56,162 nt of DNA, from NCBI RefSeq assembly GCF_012911925.1, contig NZ_JAAXKY010000031.1, forward strand, positions 1 to 56,162, read 5' to 3'. Within the stretch, counting starts at the first letter, position 1, and every line of letters begins with the position of its first letter. Positions 46,284-54,833 of this stretch are shown in pieces. Position numbers and translations under genes: made by a program. A model generated the notes under the pieces. That model ran no database searches. It was given only the letters and a program-made list of their open reading frames with translations, and was not told where the DNA came from. Source of the DNA: Pseudonocardia xinjiangensis. Its GTDB lineage: Bacteria > Actinomycetota > Actinomycetes > Mycobacteriales > Pseudonocardiaceae.

Positions 46284-47105
46284 ATGCTGAATCGACGTAC
46301 GTTCGGAAAAATCGTGGCGTCCACGGGGATGGCAGCGACGATCGGGGCGGCATCGACCTCCGTGGCATCGGCTGCCACCGGTCGGTCCGCTGCCGCCACC
46401 ACCGACGCCGCTGCCGGGGCGTCGGAAGGCGGCCGCAGGGTGGTGCTGGTGCACGGCGCCTACGCCGACGGCTCCTGCTTCTCCGACGTCATCCCCCACC
46501 TGCAGACGGCCGGCGTCACGGTCACGTCGGTGCAGAACCCGCTGACCTCGGTGGCCGACGATGTCGCTGCGGTTCGCCGCATCCTCGACCTGCAGACCGG
46601 GCCCACGGTGCTCGTGGCCCATTCGTACGGCGGCACCGTGATCAGCCAGGCGGGCGACCACCCCAAGGTGCGCTCGCTGGTCTACCTGTCGGCCCGCGCA
46701 CCCGAGGCGGGTGAGGACTACGCGGCCCTTTCCAAGAAGTTCCCCGCTCCGCCCGCGAACGCCGGCCTGGTGTATGAGAACGGCTTCGGGCAGCTCACGG
46801 AGAAAGCCTTCCTGGACGACTTCGCCAATGGCGTGCCGGCGGAGCGGGCCCGGGTGCTCTACGCGGCGCAGGGCCGCATCGCTCAGACGTTGTTCACCAC
46901 CAAGACGTCCGCGGCGGCCTGGACGTCGAAGCCGACCAGATACGTGATCACCACCGAGGACCGCACGACCAACCCCGAGCTCCAGCGGTTTCTCGCGAAG
47001 CGGATGAAGGCGAAGACCATCGAGGTCGCATCGGGACATCTCTCGTTCATCACCCATCCGAAGACGATCTCCGCATTCATCCTGGACGCCGTGAACAGCA
47101 AGTGA
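46284..47105 (+). CDS. Alpha/beta hydrolase with Tat signal
   Basis: 273 residues. A Tat signal (LNRRTFGKIVASTG) and Ala/Thr-rich stretch to about residue 48 are followed by the hydrolase core VVLVHGAYADGSCFSDVI (oxyanion loop after HG), nucleophile elbow AHSYGGTV (S114) and a late SGHLSF histidine; TTEDRTTNP supplies the acid region. Resembles exported esterases of the EstC/salicylate-esterase type. GAGGTG about 8 bases upstream supports the ATG at 46284 over one at 46248. Substrate unknown. Confidence 0.9.
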   Translation: MLNRRTFGKIVASTGMAATIGAASTSVASAATGRSAAATTDAAAGASEGGRRVVLVHGAYADGSCFSDVIPHLQTAGVTVTSVQNPLTSVADDVAAVRRILDLQTGPTVLVAHSYGGTVISQAGDHPKVRSLVYLSARAPEAGEDYAALSKKFPAPPANAGLVYENGFGQLTEKAFLDDFANGVPAERARVLYAAQGRIAQTLFTTKTSAAAWTSKPTRYVITTEDRTTNPELQRFLAKRMKAKTIEVASGHLSFITHPKTISAFILDAVNSK

Positions 47106-47139
47106 CGGGTGGGGTCACCGGGGCGGTAGGTTCGCGATC

Positions 47140-48012
47140 ATGACGGAGGTCGGTCTGCCCGACGGTAGGACGCTGGAGTACGTCACCGTGGGCCCGGCCG
47201 ACGGGGTTCCGCTGGTGTTGCACCACGGGACGCCCTCGGCGGCGGTGGTCTTCGAGCCCTGGGCGGAGGCGGCGGCGAAGCACGGGTTCCGCCTCGTGAT
47301 GTACTCCCGCCCCGGGTACGCAGGCTCCAGCCCACGGCCAGGGCGCACCGTCGCCGACGCGGCAGGCGACGTCGCGGCCGTGCTGGACGCGCTGGGAGCC
47401 GGGCGCTTCGTGACGGTCGGCTGGTCGGGCGGGGGTCCGCACGCCCTGGCGTGTGCGCGGTTGCTGCCGGACCGGTGCGGGGCCGCTGCCCTGATCGCGG
47501 GGGTCGGGCCGTACGGCGTCACCGGACTGGACTTCCTCAGCGGCATGGGCACCGAGAACCTCGAGGAGTTCGGCGCTGCGCTCGAGGGAGAGGCCGCGCT
47601 CACCTCCTACCTGAACGAGCAGGGCCCCGCGTTCGCCACGGCGCAGGCCGCCGCGCTCGGTGCCGCGCTCGGCGACCTGGTGTCCGGGATCGACCGGGCC
47701 CAGCTCACCGGCGAGTTCGCCGACTACCTGGCCGAGTCGTTCCGTGCGGCGTTGCGTTCCGGCATCGGGGGCTGGCGTGACGACGACCTCGCCTTCGTCA
47801 CGGGCTGGGGTTTCGGGCTCGGCGACGGCCGGGTGCCGGTCGCGGTCTGGCAGGGCGGCGAGGACCGCATGGTGCCCTACGCCCACGGCCGGTGGCTCGC
47901 CGAGCACGTGGCCGGCGCGGAGGCGCACCTGTCACCCGAGGAGGGTCACCTGTCACTGGTGGTCGGTGGCTTCGAGGGGATCGTCGCCGACCTGGCGCGC
48001 CTCGCCGGCTGA
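47140..48012 (+). CDS. Alpha/beta hydrolase, cytoplasmic
   Basis: 290 residues, no signal peptide. Core: VPLVLHHGTPSAAVVFEPW with the HG oxyanion motif, SRPGYAGSSPRPGR, nucleophile elbow GWSGGGPHAL (S96), acid near GGEDRMVPY and histidine in EEGHLSL. A cap insertion lies between about 125 and 215. The double H-H-G and SGGG elbow are typical of actinobacterial epoxide-hydrolase-like or lactonase-like members. It follows the Tat hydrolase by 34 bp and could share its transcript; the two are not close paralogues. Confidence 0.9.
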   Translation: MTEVGLPDGRTLEYVTVGPADGVPLVLHHGTPSAAVVFEPWAEAAAKHGFRLVMYSRPGYAGSSPRPGRTVADAAGDVAAVLDALGAGRFVTVGWSGGGPHALACARLLPDRCGAAALIAGVGPYGVTGLDFLSGMGTENLEEFGAALEGEAALTSYLNEQGPAFATAQAAALGAALGDLVSGIDRAQLTGEFADYLAESFRAALRSGIGGWRDDDLAFVTGWGFGLGDGRVPVAVWQGGEDRMVPYAHGRWLAEHVAGAEAHLSPEEGHLSLVVGGFEGIVADLARLAG

Positions 48013-48192
48013 GGCGTGCCGGGCGGCCCCACGCGGCGCGGCCGGAGCGGAAGCGGGGCAGGATGACGGGGTGCGCCGTAGGGCCGATGCCGCCCCGATG
48101 TGCGCTTCCACCGCAACTCCCGAGATGTCTCACCATCGCCGGGACGCCCGTGCACGGCGGGGCGGGGACCGTCGACCTCTCGGGAGCATGTG

Positions 48193-49608
48193 ATGCGTAG
48201 GTGGTGGCCACTGGTCGCGGTCGGCCTGGGCGCGTTCATGCTGCTCATCGACGTCACGATCGTCAACGTCGCGCTGCCGGACATGGCCACCGACCTCGGC
48301 GCGTCGTTCAGCGGCCTGCAGTGGGTCGTCGACATCTACGCATTGACGCTGGCCGCGCTGCTGCTGGGCACGGGGACGATCGCCGACCGGTTCGGACATC
48401 GCCGCGTCTACATCGGTGGGCTCACGCTGTTCGGGCTGGCGTCGCTCGGCTGCGCGCTGGCGCCGTCGACGGAGCTGCTGATCATCGGCCGGGCCGTGCA
48501 GGGCGTCGGGGCGGCGGCGATGTTCGCGGCCACGCTCGCGCTGCTCAGCACCACCTACCAGGGCCGGGACCGCGCCGTGGCGTTCGGCGTCTGGGGATCG
48601 GTCAACGGCGCTGCCGCCGCGGCGGGGCCGATCATCGGCGGGTTGCTCACCCAGCACCTCGGCTGGGAATGGATCTTCGCGGTGAACGTGCCGGTCGCGG
48701 TCGTCGCCGTCGTGATCACCTGGCGCACCATCGCGCCGGACCACGCGTCCCGCTACCGCCGCTTCGACCTGCCGGGAATGGTCGCGTTCACGGTGTCGGC
48801 CGCGGGCCTGACCTACGGCCTCATCCGCAGCGGGGAGGCTCCCTGGGGCGATCCGGGCGTCTGGGGGCCGGTGGCGGTGGCCGCCGTGGCTCTCGCGGCG
48901 TTCGTGGTGATCGAGCGGCGCTCGGCGTCGCCGATGCTGGATCTCGCGCTCTTCCGGCACCGGACGTTCGTGGGCCTGGTGATCGGTGGCGCGCTGCTGT
49001 CGCTGGCGGCCTGGTCGATGTTCCCGTACGCGTCGCTGTGGATGCAGAGCCGGCTCGGCCTCGGACCGGTGGCCACCGGGCTGGTGATCATGCCGATGTC
49101 CGTCGTCTCGTTCGTGGTGCCGCTGGTCATGGGGAGGTTCGGGCACGCGATCGCGCCGCGGTACTCGGTGACGGTGGGGCTGCTGTTCATCGCCGCAGGC
49201 TCGTTCCTGCAGGCCAGGGTGCAGGCCGACTCCACGGCGGCCGTTCTGATCCCGGGGATGTTGTGCATCGGCCTCGGCGCGGGCCTGTCCATCCCCCCGC
49301 TCTCGTCCGCGGTGATGGGTGCGGTGCCCGGCGAGCGGGCCGGAATGGCGGGCGGCGCGCTGAACTCGGCCCGGCAGCTCGGTCTGGCGGTCGGAGTGGC
49401 GGTGCTCGGTGCCGTGTTCTCGTCCGCGGCGCCCGGCGGCGTCACCGGCAGCGCCGCGTCCGTCGCGACCGCCCTCAACACCAGCTACACGGTGGCCGGC
49501 GTCATCGCCGTGGTGGGGGCGGCCGCGGTGTTCGTCCTGGTCCGGCCGAGCCGTCCCGCCCCGACCGACGTTGCAGCAAAGCCACTTTCACGCAACGTCG
49601 TTGCCTGA
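48193..49608 (+). CDS. MFS transporter, DHA2 (14-TMS) drug exporter family
   Basis: 471 residues with about 14 hydrophobic helices. TM1 motif LIDVTIVNVALPDMATDLG is the DHA2 signature; motif A GTIADRFGHRR follows TM2 and motif C-like GPIIGGLLTQHLGWEW is in TM5. Proton-coupled efflux of drugs or metabolites is expected. GGGAG six bases upstream fixes the ATG at 48193. No TetR regulator is adjacent. The final residues (VAAKPLSRNVVA) are encoded by palindromic element copy 3, and the stop lies in that element, 21 bp into the convergent gene. Confidence 0.93.
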   Translation: MRRWWPLVAVGLGAFMLLIDVTIVNVALPDMATDLGASFSGLQWVVDIYALTLAALLLGTGTIADRFGHRRVYIGGLTLFGLASLGCALAPSTELLIIGRAVQGVGAAAMFAATLALLSTTYQGRDRAVAFGVWGSVNGAAAAAGPIIGGLLTQHLGWEWIFAVNVPVAVVAVVITWRTIAPDHASRYRRFDLPGMVAFTVSAAGLTYGLIRSGEAPWGDPGVWGPVAVAAVALAAFVVIERRSASPMLDLALFRHRTFVGLVIGGALLSLAAWSMFPYASLWMQSRLGLGPVATGLVIMPMSVVSFVVPLVMGRFGHAIAPRYSVTVGLLFIAAGSFLQARVQADSTAAVLIPGMLCIGLGAGLSIPPLSSAVMGAVPGERAGMAGGALNSARQLGLAVGVAVLGAVFSSAAPGGVTGSAASVATALNTSYTVAGVIAVVGAAAVFVLVRPSRPAPTDVAAKPLSRNVVA

Positions 49609-49627
49609 AAGTGGCTTTGCTGCAACG
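49569..49627. terminator. Palindromic element copy 3, bidirectional and partly coding
   Basis: 22-bp perfect arms (49569-49590, 49606-49627) with loop palindrome GCAACGTCGTTGC. Core AAAGCCACTTTC is shared with copies 1 and 2. It provides both stop codons of the convergent genes: TGA at 49606-49608 (plus) and at 49590-49588 (minus). Confidence 0.85.
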
Positions 49628-50529
49628 AGGGGCGCCGGTGCGGTCGCGGAGAGCACCGCGCAGCCGGTGAGGAACAGGCCGACGCCGCCCCCGACGGTGA
49701 CGACGGTGGTGGCGCGGTCGAGGTCGAAGGCCCAGCCGAACGTCAGCACGGCGCTGTGGAAGCCCGCGACGTCGAAGACCGTGACGAGTGCGGCGAGGGT
49801 GCCGGCGGACGCGCAGGTGGCCGGCCCCATCGGGTGCCTGGCGAGGGTCAGGGCGACCCCCAGCCCGCCGAGAGCCCAGCAGAGGACGCCGATGCCCGCG
49901 GCGGCGAGGACGACGCCGACGGAGGCGGGCCGGTCCAGCACCAGCGACGAGCCGATCACGTGCAGCACGTGCGCCCCCACCACCAGGACGGTCACGCCCG
50001 CCACGGCGGTCGCCGCCGTGCTGTGCCTGCCGCGTTCCGCAGCGGCGGCGCCGAGGCTGAAGGTGCCGAGGGCCGCGGCCACCGTGACCGACCACCACGG
50101 CACCGCAAGGGGAGGGGCCGGCCACGTCCGGTCGCCGTGCACCACGACCTGCTGGTCTCCGACGAGGAGCGGGACCAGCCAGGCCGACGTGCCGTCCCGG
50201 GGTGGTGCCGCCGGGGCTCCGGCCAGCCGGGAGTCGGCCCACGCGGCGCTGCTGCCGGTGGGGACGAGGGGCTCCTGACCGCGGGGGGAGTCCGGCGGCG
50301 GCAGGACGGCCACCGTCTCCCCGGTGTGGTTGTCCAGCCGCAACCTCGTGCCGCCCTCGATAACGACGAGCGCGAGGCCCGGGACGGCGGGCTCGACGGC
50401 GAGGACGCGGGGGATGCTGGTGCCGGGCGCCGCGGCGCCTCCACCGTGGGCCGCCGCGACCCCGGCGCCGAGCGGCAGGAACAGCAGCGCCAGGAGGAGC
50501 CCGGCTGCTCCCCGCACGGCCGGGCCCAC
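49588..50529 (-). CDS. Membrane protein with extracytoplasmic domain, third gene of the cbtBA operon
   Basis: About 313 residues from a GTG at 50529. A signal peptide-like start (GAAGLLLALLFLPLGAGVAAAHG) leads to a small beta-rich domain (TRLRLDNHTGETVAVLPPP), then about five membrane helices from residue 170 onward. It begins 8 bp after the cbtA stop, so co-transcription is near certain. Its N-terminal region resembles the extracytoplasmic part of CopC/CopD-type copper proteins only in pattern; no metal motif is clear. It may assist uptake of the CbtAB metal. The tail VAAKPLSGNDVA and its stop come from palindromic element copy 3. Confidence 0.65.
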   Translation of the reverse strand: MGPAVRGAAGLLLALLFLPLGAGVAAAHGGGAAAPGTSIPRVLAVEPAVPGLALVVIEGGTRLRLDNHTGETVAVLPPPDSPRGQEPLVPTGSSAAWADSRLAGAPAAPPRDGTSAWLVPLLVGDQQVVVHGDRTWPAPPLAVPWWSVTVAAALGTFSLGAAAAERGRHSTAATAVAGVTVLVVGAHVLHVIGSSLVLDRPASVGVVLAAAGIGVLCWALGGLGVALTLARHPMGPATCASAGTLAALVTVFDVAGFHSAVLTFGWAFDLDRATTVVTVGGGVGLFLTGCAVLSATAPAPLVAAKPLSGNDVA

Positions 50530-50537
50530 GAGGCCGG

Positions 50538-51281
50538 TCAGCTCGCCCGGGTGGGGACCGCCCCGGCCAGGGCGGACGGCCGGGTGGCACGGTCGGCGAG
50601 GGTGGCGAACACGAGCGTCAGCGCGGTCCAGAGCACGACGTGACCGCCGAGCGAGGCCAGTCGGAAGTCGTAGAGCACGGCGGCCGGGAAGTCGCGGGGG
50701 GTCTCGGAGATCGCGGGGAGCAGGAAGGCGGCCAGGCCGACGAGCACGACGTAGCCGCCCGCCGCGCTGAGCACCGCGTTCCACCAGCCGAGCCGGTCGG
50801 CCAGCCGCCGGCACAGAGCGGTGGCGGCCACCGCCCCTGCCACCGAGATCACGATCATGACGACGAAGAGGCCGGTGCGCTCGCCGATGGTGTCGTCGAG
50901 GCTCGATGCCGGCGGGTTGGCGGGGTACTTGAGGAACGGCACCAGCACCGCGGAGGTGAACCCGACGAGTGCCACGACGACAGCGGTGCCGCGCACCCCG
51001 AGCCGCCCGAGCCGGCCCTGCGCCGTGGCGTGGACCAGCGCGAGGATGCCGCCGACGGCGACGCCGTAGATCAGGTAGCCCACCGCGAGCCCGATGCTGC
51101 TCTGCACGCCCCGGCTCACCAGCGCGGGGCCACCGGTCTCACCGGAGGCGGCCGAGACCATGTCCTCGTAGGCGATGCCGCCTTCGAGGGCGGGCTCGCC
51201 GAACACCCGGGCGAAGACGAACGCGACCAGGCCGGCGACCAGTCCGGCGATCATCCCGCGGACCAGCAGTGATCTCACCAT
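50538..51281 (-). CDS. cbtA: CbtA family protein, putative cobalt transporter subunit
   Basis: 247 residues with about 6-7 hydrophobic helices. N-terminal RGMIAGLVAGLVAFVFARVF and GEPALEG followed by SRGVQSSIGL match CbtA. The middle PFLKYPANPP and DDTIGERTGLF are also characteristic. CbtA and CbtB were proposed as a cobalt transporter because they occur with B12 genes and riboswitches elsewhere; biochemical proof is limited. cbtB is 14 bp upstream and the membrane protein follows 8 bp downstream. No B12 riboswitch of normal size is seen nearby. Confidence 0.9.
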   Translation of the reverse strand: MVRSLLVRGMIAGLVAGLVAFVFARVFGEPALEGGIAYEDMVSAASGETGGPALVSRGVQSSIGLAVGYLIYGVAVGGILALVHATAQGRLGRLGVRGTAVVVALVGFTSAVLVPFLKYPANPPASSLDDTIGERTGLFVVMIVISVAGAVAATALCRRLADRLGWWNAVLSAAGGYVVLVGLAAFLLPAISETPRDFPAAVLYDFRLASLGGHVVLWTALTLVFATLADRATRPSALAGAVPTRAS

Positions 51282-51295
51282 CGTGGGTGCCCCGC

Positions 51296-51514
51296 TCAGT
51301 GGCAGGGGAAGCCGAGCAGGTGCCGGCCGTCGTGGACGAACTCGTGCAGCATCTCCCCCGAGAACACGGAGGTGGCGCCCTGGTCCATGCCCACCAGGTA
51401 CAGCAGGGCCAGCAGGACGACCCCGGCGAAGACCGCCCATGGCGCGATCTCGCGCAGGGGGATCGGAGTGGGAGCGATACCGGCGATCGGGGACTCGACA
51501 GCTGCCTGCGACAT
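51296..51514 (-). CDS. cbtB: CbtB family protein, putative cobalt transporter subunit
   Basis: 72 residues: one membrane helix (about 24-43) followed by a histidine-rich tail with H57, H61, H65 and the C-terminal C71-H72 (EFVHDGRHLLGFPCH). That short tail is the CbtB signature and is the likely metal-binding end. GAGGAG precedes the ATG at 51514; an upstream in-frame GTG at 51541 is less likely. First gene of the cbtB-cbtA-membrane protein operon, divergent from the phosphatase homologue at 51604 with 89 bp between. Confidence 0.92.
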   Translation of the reverse strand: MSQAAVESPIAGIAPTPIPLREIAPWAVFAGVVLLALLYLVGMDQGATSVFSGEMLHEFVHDGRHLLGFPCH

Positions 51515-51603
51515 CAACACTCCTCGGCCACACACCTGCACATCTGATGAACTGCTCAGGTGAGTGTTCTGTCCGTACCCGGAGGTGTCAAGGTGACGAC
51601 GAC

Positions 51604-52176
51604 GTGAGCGGTCGTGTCACGCTGCTCACCTCCGCCCCGACCGCGGCGACGGCGTCGGCGGCCTTCTCCGCCGACGAACCGCTGGACGCACGGGGCCGGG
51701 CGTGGGCCGCCGCCGGGCGCGGACGCGTCCCGCGGGTCGACCGGGTCCGCCACGCGCCGGAGCGGGCCGCCCGGCAGACCTGCGAGATCCTCGGCCTGAC
51801 CGGCGACGTCGATCGGTCGCTGCGCGGCTGGGACGTCGGGCGGTGGGCGGGTCGCAGGCTCGATGACCTCGCCGCCGACCGGCCCGACGACGTGTCGGCC
51901 TGGCTGACCGACCCGACCGCCACGCCCCACGGTGGCGAGGCGCTCACCGTGCTGCTGGCCCGCGTCCGGCAGTGGCTGGCGGCCCTGCCCGCCGGGCACA
52001 CCCTGGTCGTGTGCGACCCGGCGTTCGTACGTGGCGCGGTCGTCTCGGTGCTGGACGCGCCGCCCTCGGCGTTCTGGCGGGTGGACGTGGCGCCGATGAC
52101 GCTCACCGATCTGCGGGGCGGTCCGGACCGGTGGACGGTGCGCACCACGGCCCTGCCCCTCCGCGGAGGTGACTGA
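51604..52176 (+). CDS. Histidine phosphatase superfamily homologue lacking catalytic histidines
   Basis: 190 residues. The fold is recognised from VRHAPERAARQTCEILGLTG, GWDVGRWAGRRLDDL and HTLVVCDPAFVRGAVVSVL, in the order of the phosphoglycerate-mutase-like superfamily. The first catalytic motif, normally RHG, reads TSAPT near residue 9, and the second His (usual SHG near the end) is in CDPAF, so neither histidine is present. It may be a pseudoenzyme. It is divergent from cbtB (89 bp), and such genes are seen next to cbtAB elsewhere, so a linked role is plausible. Confidence 0.75.
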   Translation: MSGRVTLLTSAPTAATASAAFSADEPLDARGRAWAAAGRGRVPRVDRVRHAPERAARQTCEILGLTGDVDRSLRGWDVGRWAGRRLDDLAADRPDDVSAWLTDPTATPHGGEALTVLLARVRQWLAALPAGHTLVVCDPAFVRGAVVSVLDAPPSAFWRVDVAPMTLTDLRGGPDRWTVRTTALPLRGGD

Positions 52177-52306
52177 GAGCACGTCGCGATGGCCAGTCGA
52201 ATGACGGAGGGCGGGCCGGGCGGCTCCCCTTACCGTCCGGAAGGACGTGCCGAGCATCGGCCGGGTGCCGGGCGGCGCCCTGACGTGACCGGAGGGAACG
52301 GCCGCA

Positions 52307-54157
52307 GTGGGCCTCGAGATACCTGACTGGCTCCGCCGCACGCTCGTGCCTACGCCCACCGCGGTGCCGTGGAACGACGTCATCCGTTCGGGGCTGACGG
52401 TGCCGGTGCCCCTGGGGATCGGCATCGCGCTCGACAGCCCCACCCTCGGGTTGTTCGGCTCGCTGGGTGCGTTGCTGGGTGTCCTGGCCGAACGCAGCGG
52501 GACGTCGGGTCAGCGGCTGGCCCGGATCTCCGGGGCGTTGGCGGTGGGCACCGTGGCGATGGTGCTCGGCCGGTACACCTACGGCATCGGCGTCGTTCCT
52601 CTTCTGGTCGTGCTCGGGTTCGCGCTGGTCTCCGGCGTGTTGTGTGCCGTCCACCCGCTGCTGTCCTTCGCCGGAATGCAGTTGCTGGTGCAGATGTCGA
52701 TCGCCGGCGGCCTGCACACCGACGTCGCACTGGGGCAGGTGGTACTCGTCTACGTCGGCGGAGGGGTGTGGGCGATCGCCGGAGCGTGGATGCAGAGCAG
52801 CCTCGAACACACCGACGGGCAGTACCGGGCCGGCGTCGTGGACGTTGTTCGCCGCTCGGCGCAGATGCTGCGTGCGGCGGGAGAGGAGCGCCCGGCAGGG
52901 GCCGAAGCGGCGCTCGAAGCCGCCTACGACCTCGTTCTCGCTGCTCGCCCGCGCTCCGCGTGGCGCCGCCGGGAGGTCAACGCGGTGATCGCGCTCCTCG
53001 CGGAGATGCCGGCTCTGGTCGCGTCCGTCGTCGCGCTCGCCACGAGTCGCGACCATCGACGGGCAGCCGGCGAGCTCGCCGGGTCCCTGGACGGGCTGGC
53101 CGAGGCGATCGCCCGGCACGACCACGACTGGCGCGTGTCCGTGGCCGACCCGGGAGCCGGTGATGCGGAGACGGCCCTGCGGACCGCCGTTCTCGACTCC
53201 GTCGCGGCCGTGGCGCGGGCGATCCGGGTGGGCGAGACGGGCCCGGAGGTCGCGCGCCCCGCTCTGCGCGTGCACGACCCCGTCGCGGTTGTCCTGCGCA
53301 GGGCGACGACCTGGTCGTTCACGCTGCGGCTCATGCTCTGCATGGGCGTCGCCGAGATCCTCCGGCAGATCGACCCGCTGGGCCACGGCTACTGGATCCT
53401 GCTCACCGCGGCGCTGACCTTGAAACCCGACTTCCAGCCCGTGCTGCCCCGCGTCCTGCAGAGAGGACTCGGCACGGTTGTCGGCGGGGTCCTCGGAGTG
53501 GCCGTGTTGATGGTTCCCGTCGGCTACGCGGTGCTGCCGGTCATCGCCGTCCTGTCCGCCGGAATTCCGTACACCGTCCGGCGCAACTACGGCATGTTCA
53601 GCACCCTGGTCACGCCGATAGTCCTGCTCCTGCTCGACTTCGGCGGCCCGGCCGGTCTCGGCATCGTGGTGCAACGGCTGGTCAACACGGTGCTGGGCTG
53701 CGCCGTCGTCCTGGTGCTGGGTTATCTGGCGTGGCCGGGAACATGGCGGCCGCAGACGCCGGCCCGGCTCGCCGCGTGTGCGGACGGGCTCGCCCGGTTC
53801 CTGCGGCTCGGCTTCCGGGAGCCGCAGGACGCGGCACAGATCGAGGTGGCCCGGCGGACGATGTACCAGCTCGTCGAGCAGCTGCGCACCTCGTTGAGGT
53901 TCAGCCAGTTCGAGCCGGGCCCGATCCGCCGCAGCGTCGCCGGGTGGTCGCAGCTGATCGGCGACCTGGAGGATGCGGCCGACACGGCAACCCGCCTCGT
54001 CGTACTGCGTCGGTACCCGGCTCCGGGGTCGACGCTCGTGGTGGAGCCTGCCGCCGCCGAGTTCGAGGAACTCGCCCGCCGGCTGCGCGACCATGCGCAG
54101 CCGGACGATTTCCGCCATCCGCCGGTCCGCCTGGACCGATCGTCGTGTGACGAGTGA
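52307..54157 (+). CDS. FUSC family transporter (aromatic-acid/efflux-like)
   Basis: 616 residues in the usual two-half FUSC plan: an N-terminal block of about six helices (residues 25-165), a long helical soluble region (170-320), a second block of about six helices (330-480) and a helical soluble C-terminus. Landmarks are GYWILLTAALTLKPDFQPVL, PRVLQRGLGTVVGGVLGV and VQRLVNTVLGCAVVLVLGY, the repeat that defines the family. Relatives export aromatic acids or other organic anions. GTG start after GGAGGG. Monocistronic, ending at the strong hairpin at 54200. Confidence 0.9.
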   Translation: MGLEIPDWLRRTLVPTPTAVPWNDVIRSGLTVPVPLGIGIALDSPTLGLFGSLGALLGVLAERSGTSGQRLARISGALAVGTVAMVLGRYTYGIGVVPLLVVLGFALVSGVLCAVHPLLSFAGMQLLVQMSIAGGLHTDVALGQVVLVYVGGGVWAIAGAWMQSSLEHTDGQYRAGVVDVVRRSAQMLRAAGEERPAGAEAALEAAYDLVLAARPRSAWRRREVNAVIALLAEMPALVASVVALATSRDHRRAAGELAGSLDGLAEAIARHDHDWRVSVADPGAGDAETALRTAVLDSVAAVARAIRVGETGPEVARPALRVHDPVAVVLRRATTWSFTLRLMLCMGVAEILRQIDPLGHGYWILLTAALTLKPDFQPVLPRVLQRGLGTVVGGVLGVAVLMVPVGYAVLPVIAVLSAGIPYTVRRNYGMFSTLVTPIVLLLLDFGGPAGLGIVVQRLVNTVLGCAVVLVLGYLAWPGTWRPQTPARLAACADGLARFLRLGFREPQDAAQIEVARRTMYQLVEQLRTSLRFSQFEPGPIRRSVAGWSQLIGDLEDAADTATRLVVLRRYPAPGSTLVVEPAAAEFEELARRLRDHAQPDDFRHPPVRLDRSSCDE

Positions 54158-54199
54158 CTCCCGGGCGGAGGGGTCACCGGATCCCGGTGGATGCACGGA

Positions 54200-54235
54200 A
54201 ACGGCCCCCCATCCGGTGAGTGATGGGGGGCCGTT
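54200..54235. terminator. Bidirectional terminator hairpin
   Basis: 14-bp perfect stem, AACGGCCCCCCATC with GATGGGGGGCCGTT, and an 8-base loop. Lies between the converging FUSC and small secreted protein genes. Confidence 0.9.
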
Positions 54236-54316
54236 GCTGTGGTCCCGCCGAGCCCTGGGGTGATCTCCCCTTCATCCCAGAGTGCGCGGGCGAAACCCGA
54301 TGGGGTGGTGCAGCGG

Positions 54317-54730
54317 TCAGGACGCCGTGGTCGGGGCCGGCGTGGCCGGGATCGGTGTGCCCTGAGTGGCTGCGTCGTCGCCGCCGATGAGGATCGAGAC
54401 GGTCTTTCCGAAGCCGAGCGCGTTCAGGTCGGCCACATCGTGGTCGACTACCAGGGACTTGCCGGTGTCGCAGTTCGCGCCGGTGAACAGCGTCATGGTT
54501 CCGGTGACGAACTGAATCGACCCCGTGGTGCCGAGATGCACCGCAATGCATTCACCCGGCATGCCGCTGATTCCCTGCGACCCGTCGGGTTCGGAGAAGT
54601 TGGTTCCGGAGTCCAGGATCGCACTGGCGCCCGCCGGAGCGGGGGCCGCCTGAGCGACACCGATTCCGGTGAGGAGTGCGGCTCCCACGGCACCGAAGGT
54701 GGCGAGGGACAGAACGGTCTTGCGCAGCAT
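54317..54730 (-). CDS. Small secreted protein, 137 aa
   Basis: Sec signal peptide MLRKTVLSLATFGAVGAALL, with likely cleavage after GVAQA. The mature part (about 108 residues) is not recognised. It carries two cysteines (GECIAVHL and TGANCDTGK), probably one disulfide, and a Thr/Pro/Ala-rich end. GGAGA five bases before the ATG. Beta-rich pattern (SIQFVTGTMTLFTGANC). Converges with the FUSC gene onto the 54200 terminator and is separated from the next gene by 103 bp. Confidence 0.75.
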   Translation of the reverse strand: MLRKTVLSLATFGAVGAALLTGIGVAQAAPAPAGASAILDSGTNFSEPDGSQGISGMPGECIAVHLGTTGSIQFVTGTMTLFTGANCDTGKSLVVDHDVADLNALGFGKTVSILIGGDDAATQGTPIPATPAPTTAS

Positions 54731-54833
54731 GGGATTCTCCGTTGCGTGAGCGGTTCCGGTGATTCGGAACCGACAGCGCGTACACGGAGCAGGCGCGTCG
54801 CAGAGTTCATACGATGAACTGAGACGGCGATCA

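Noticed and set aside
51515..51603. Cobalamin riboswitch before cbtB
   Set aside because: Only 89 bp are available and no B12-box-like core was seen.
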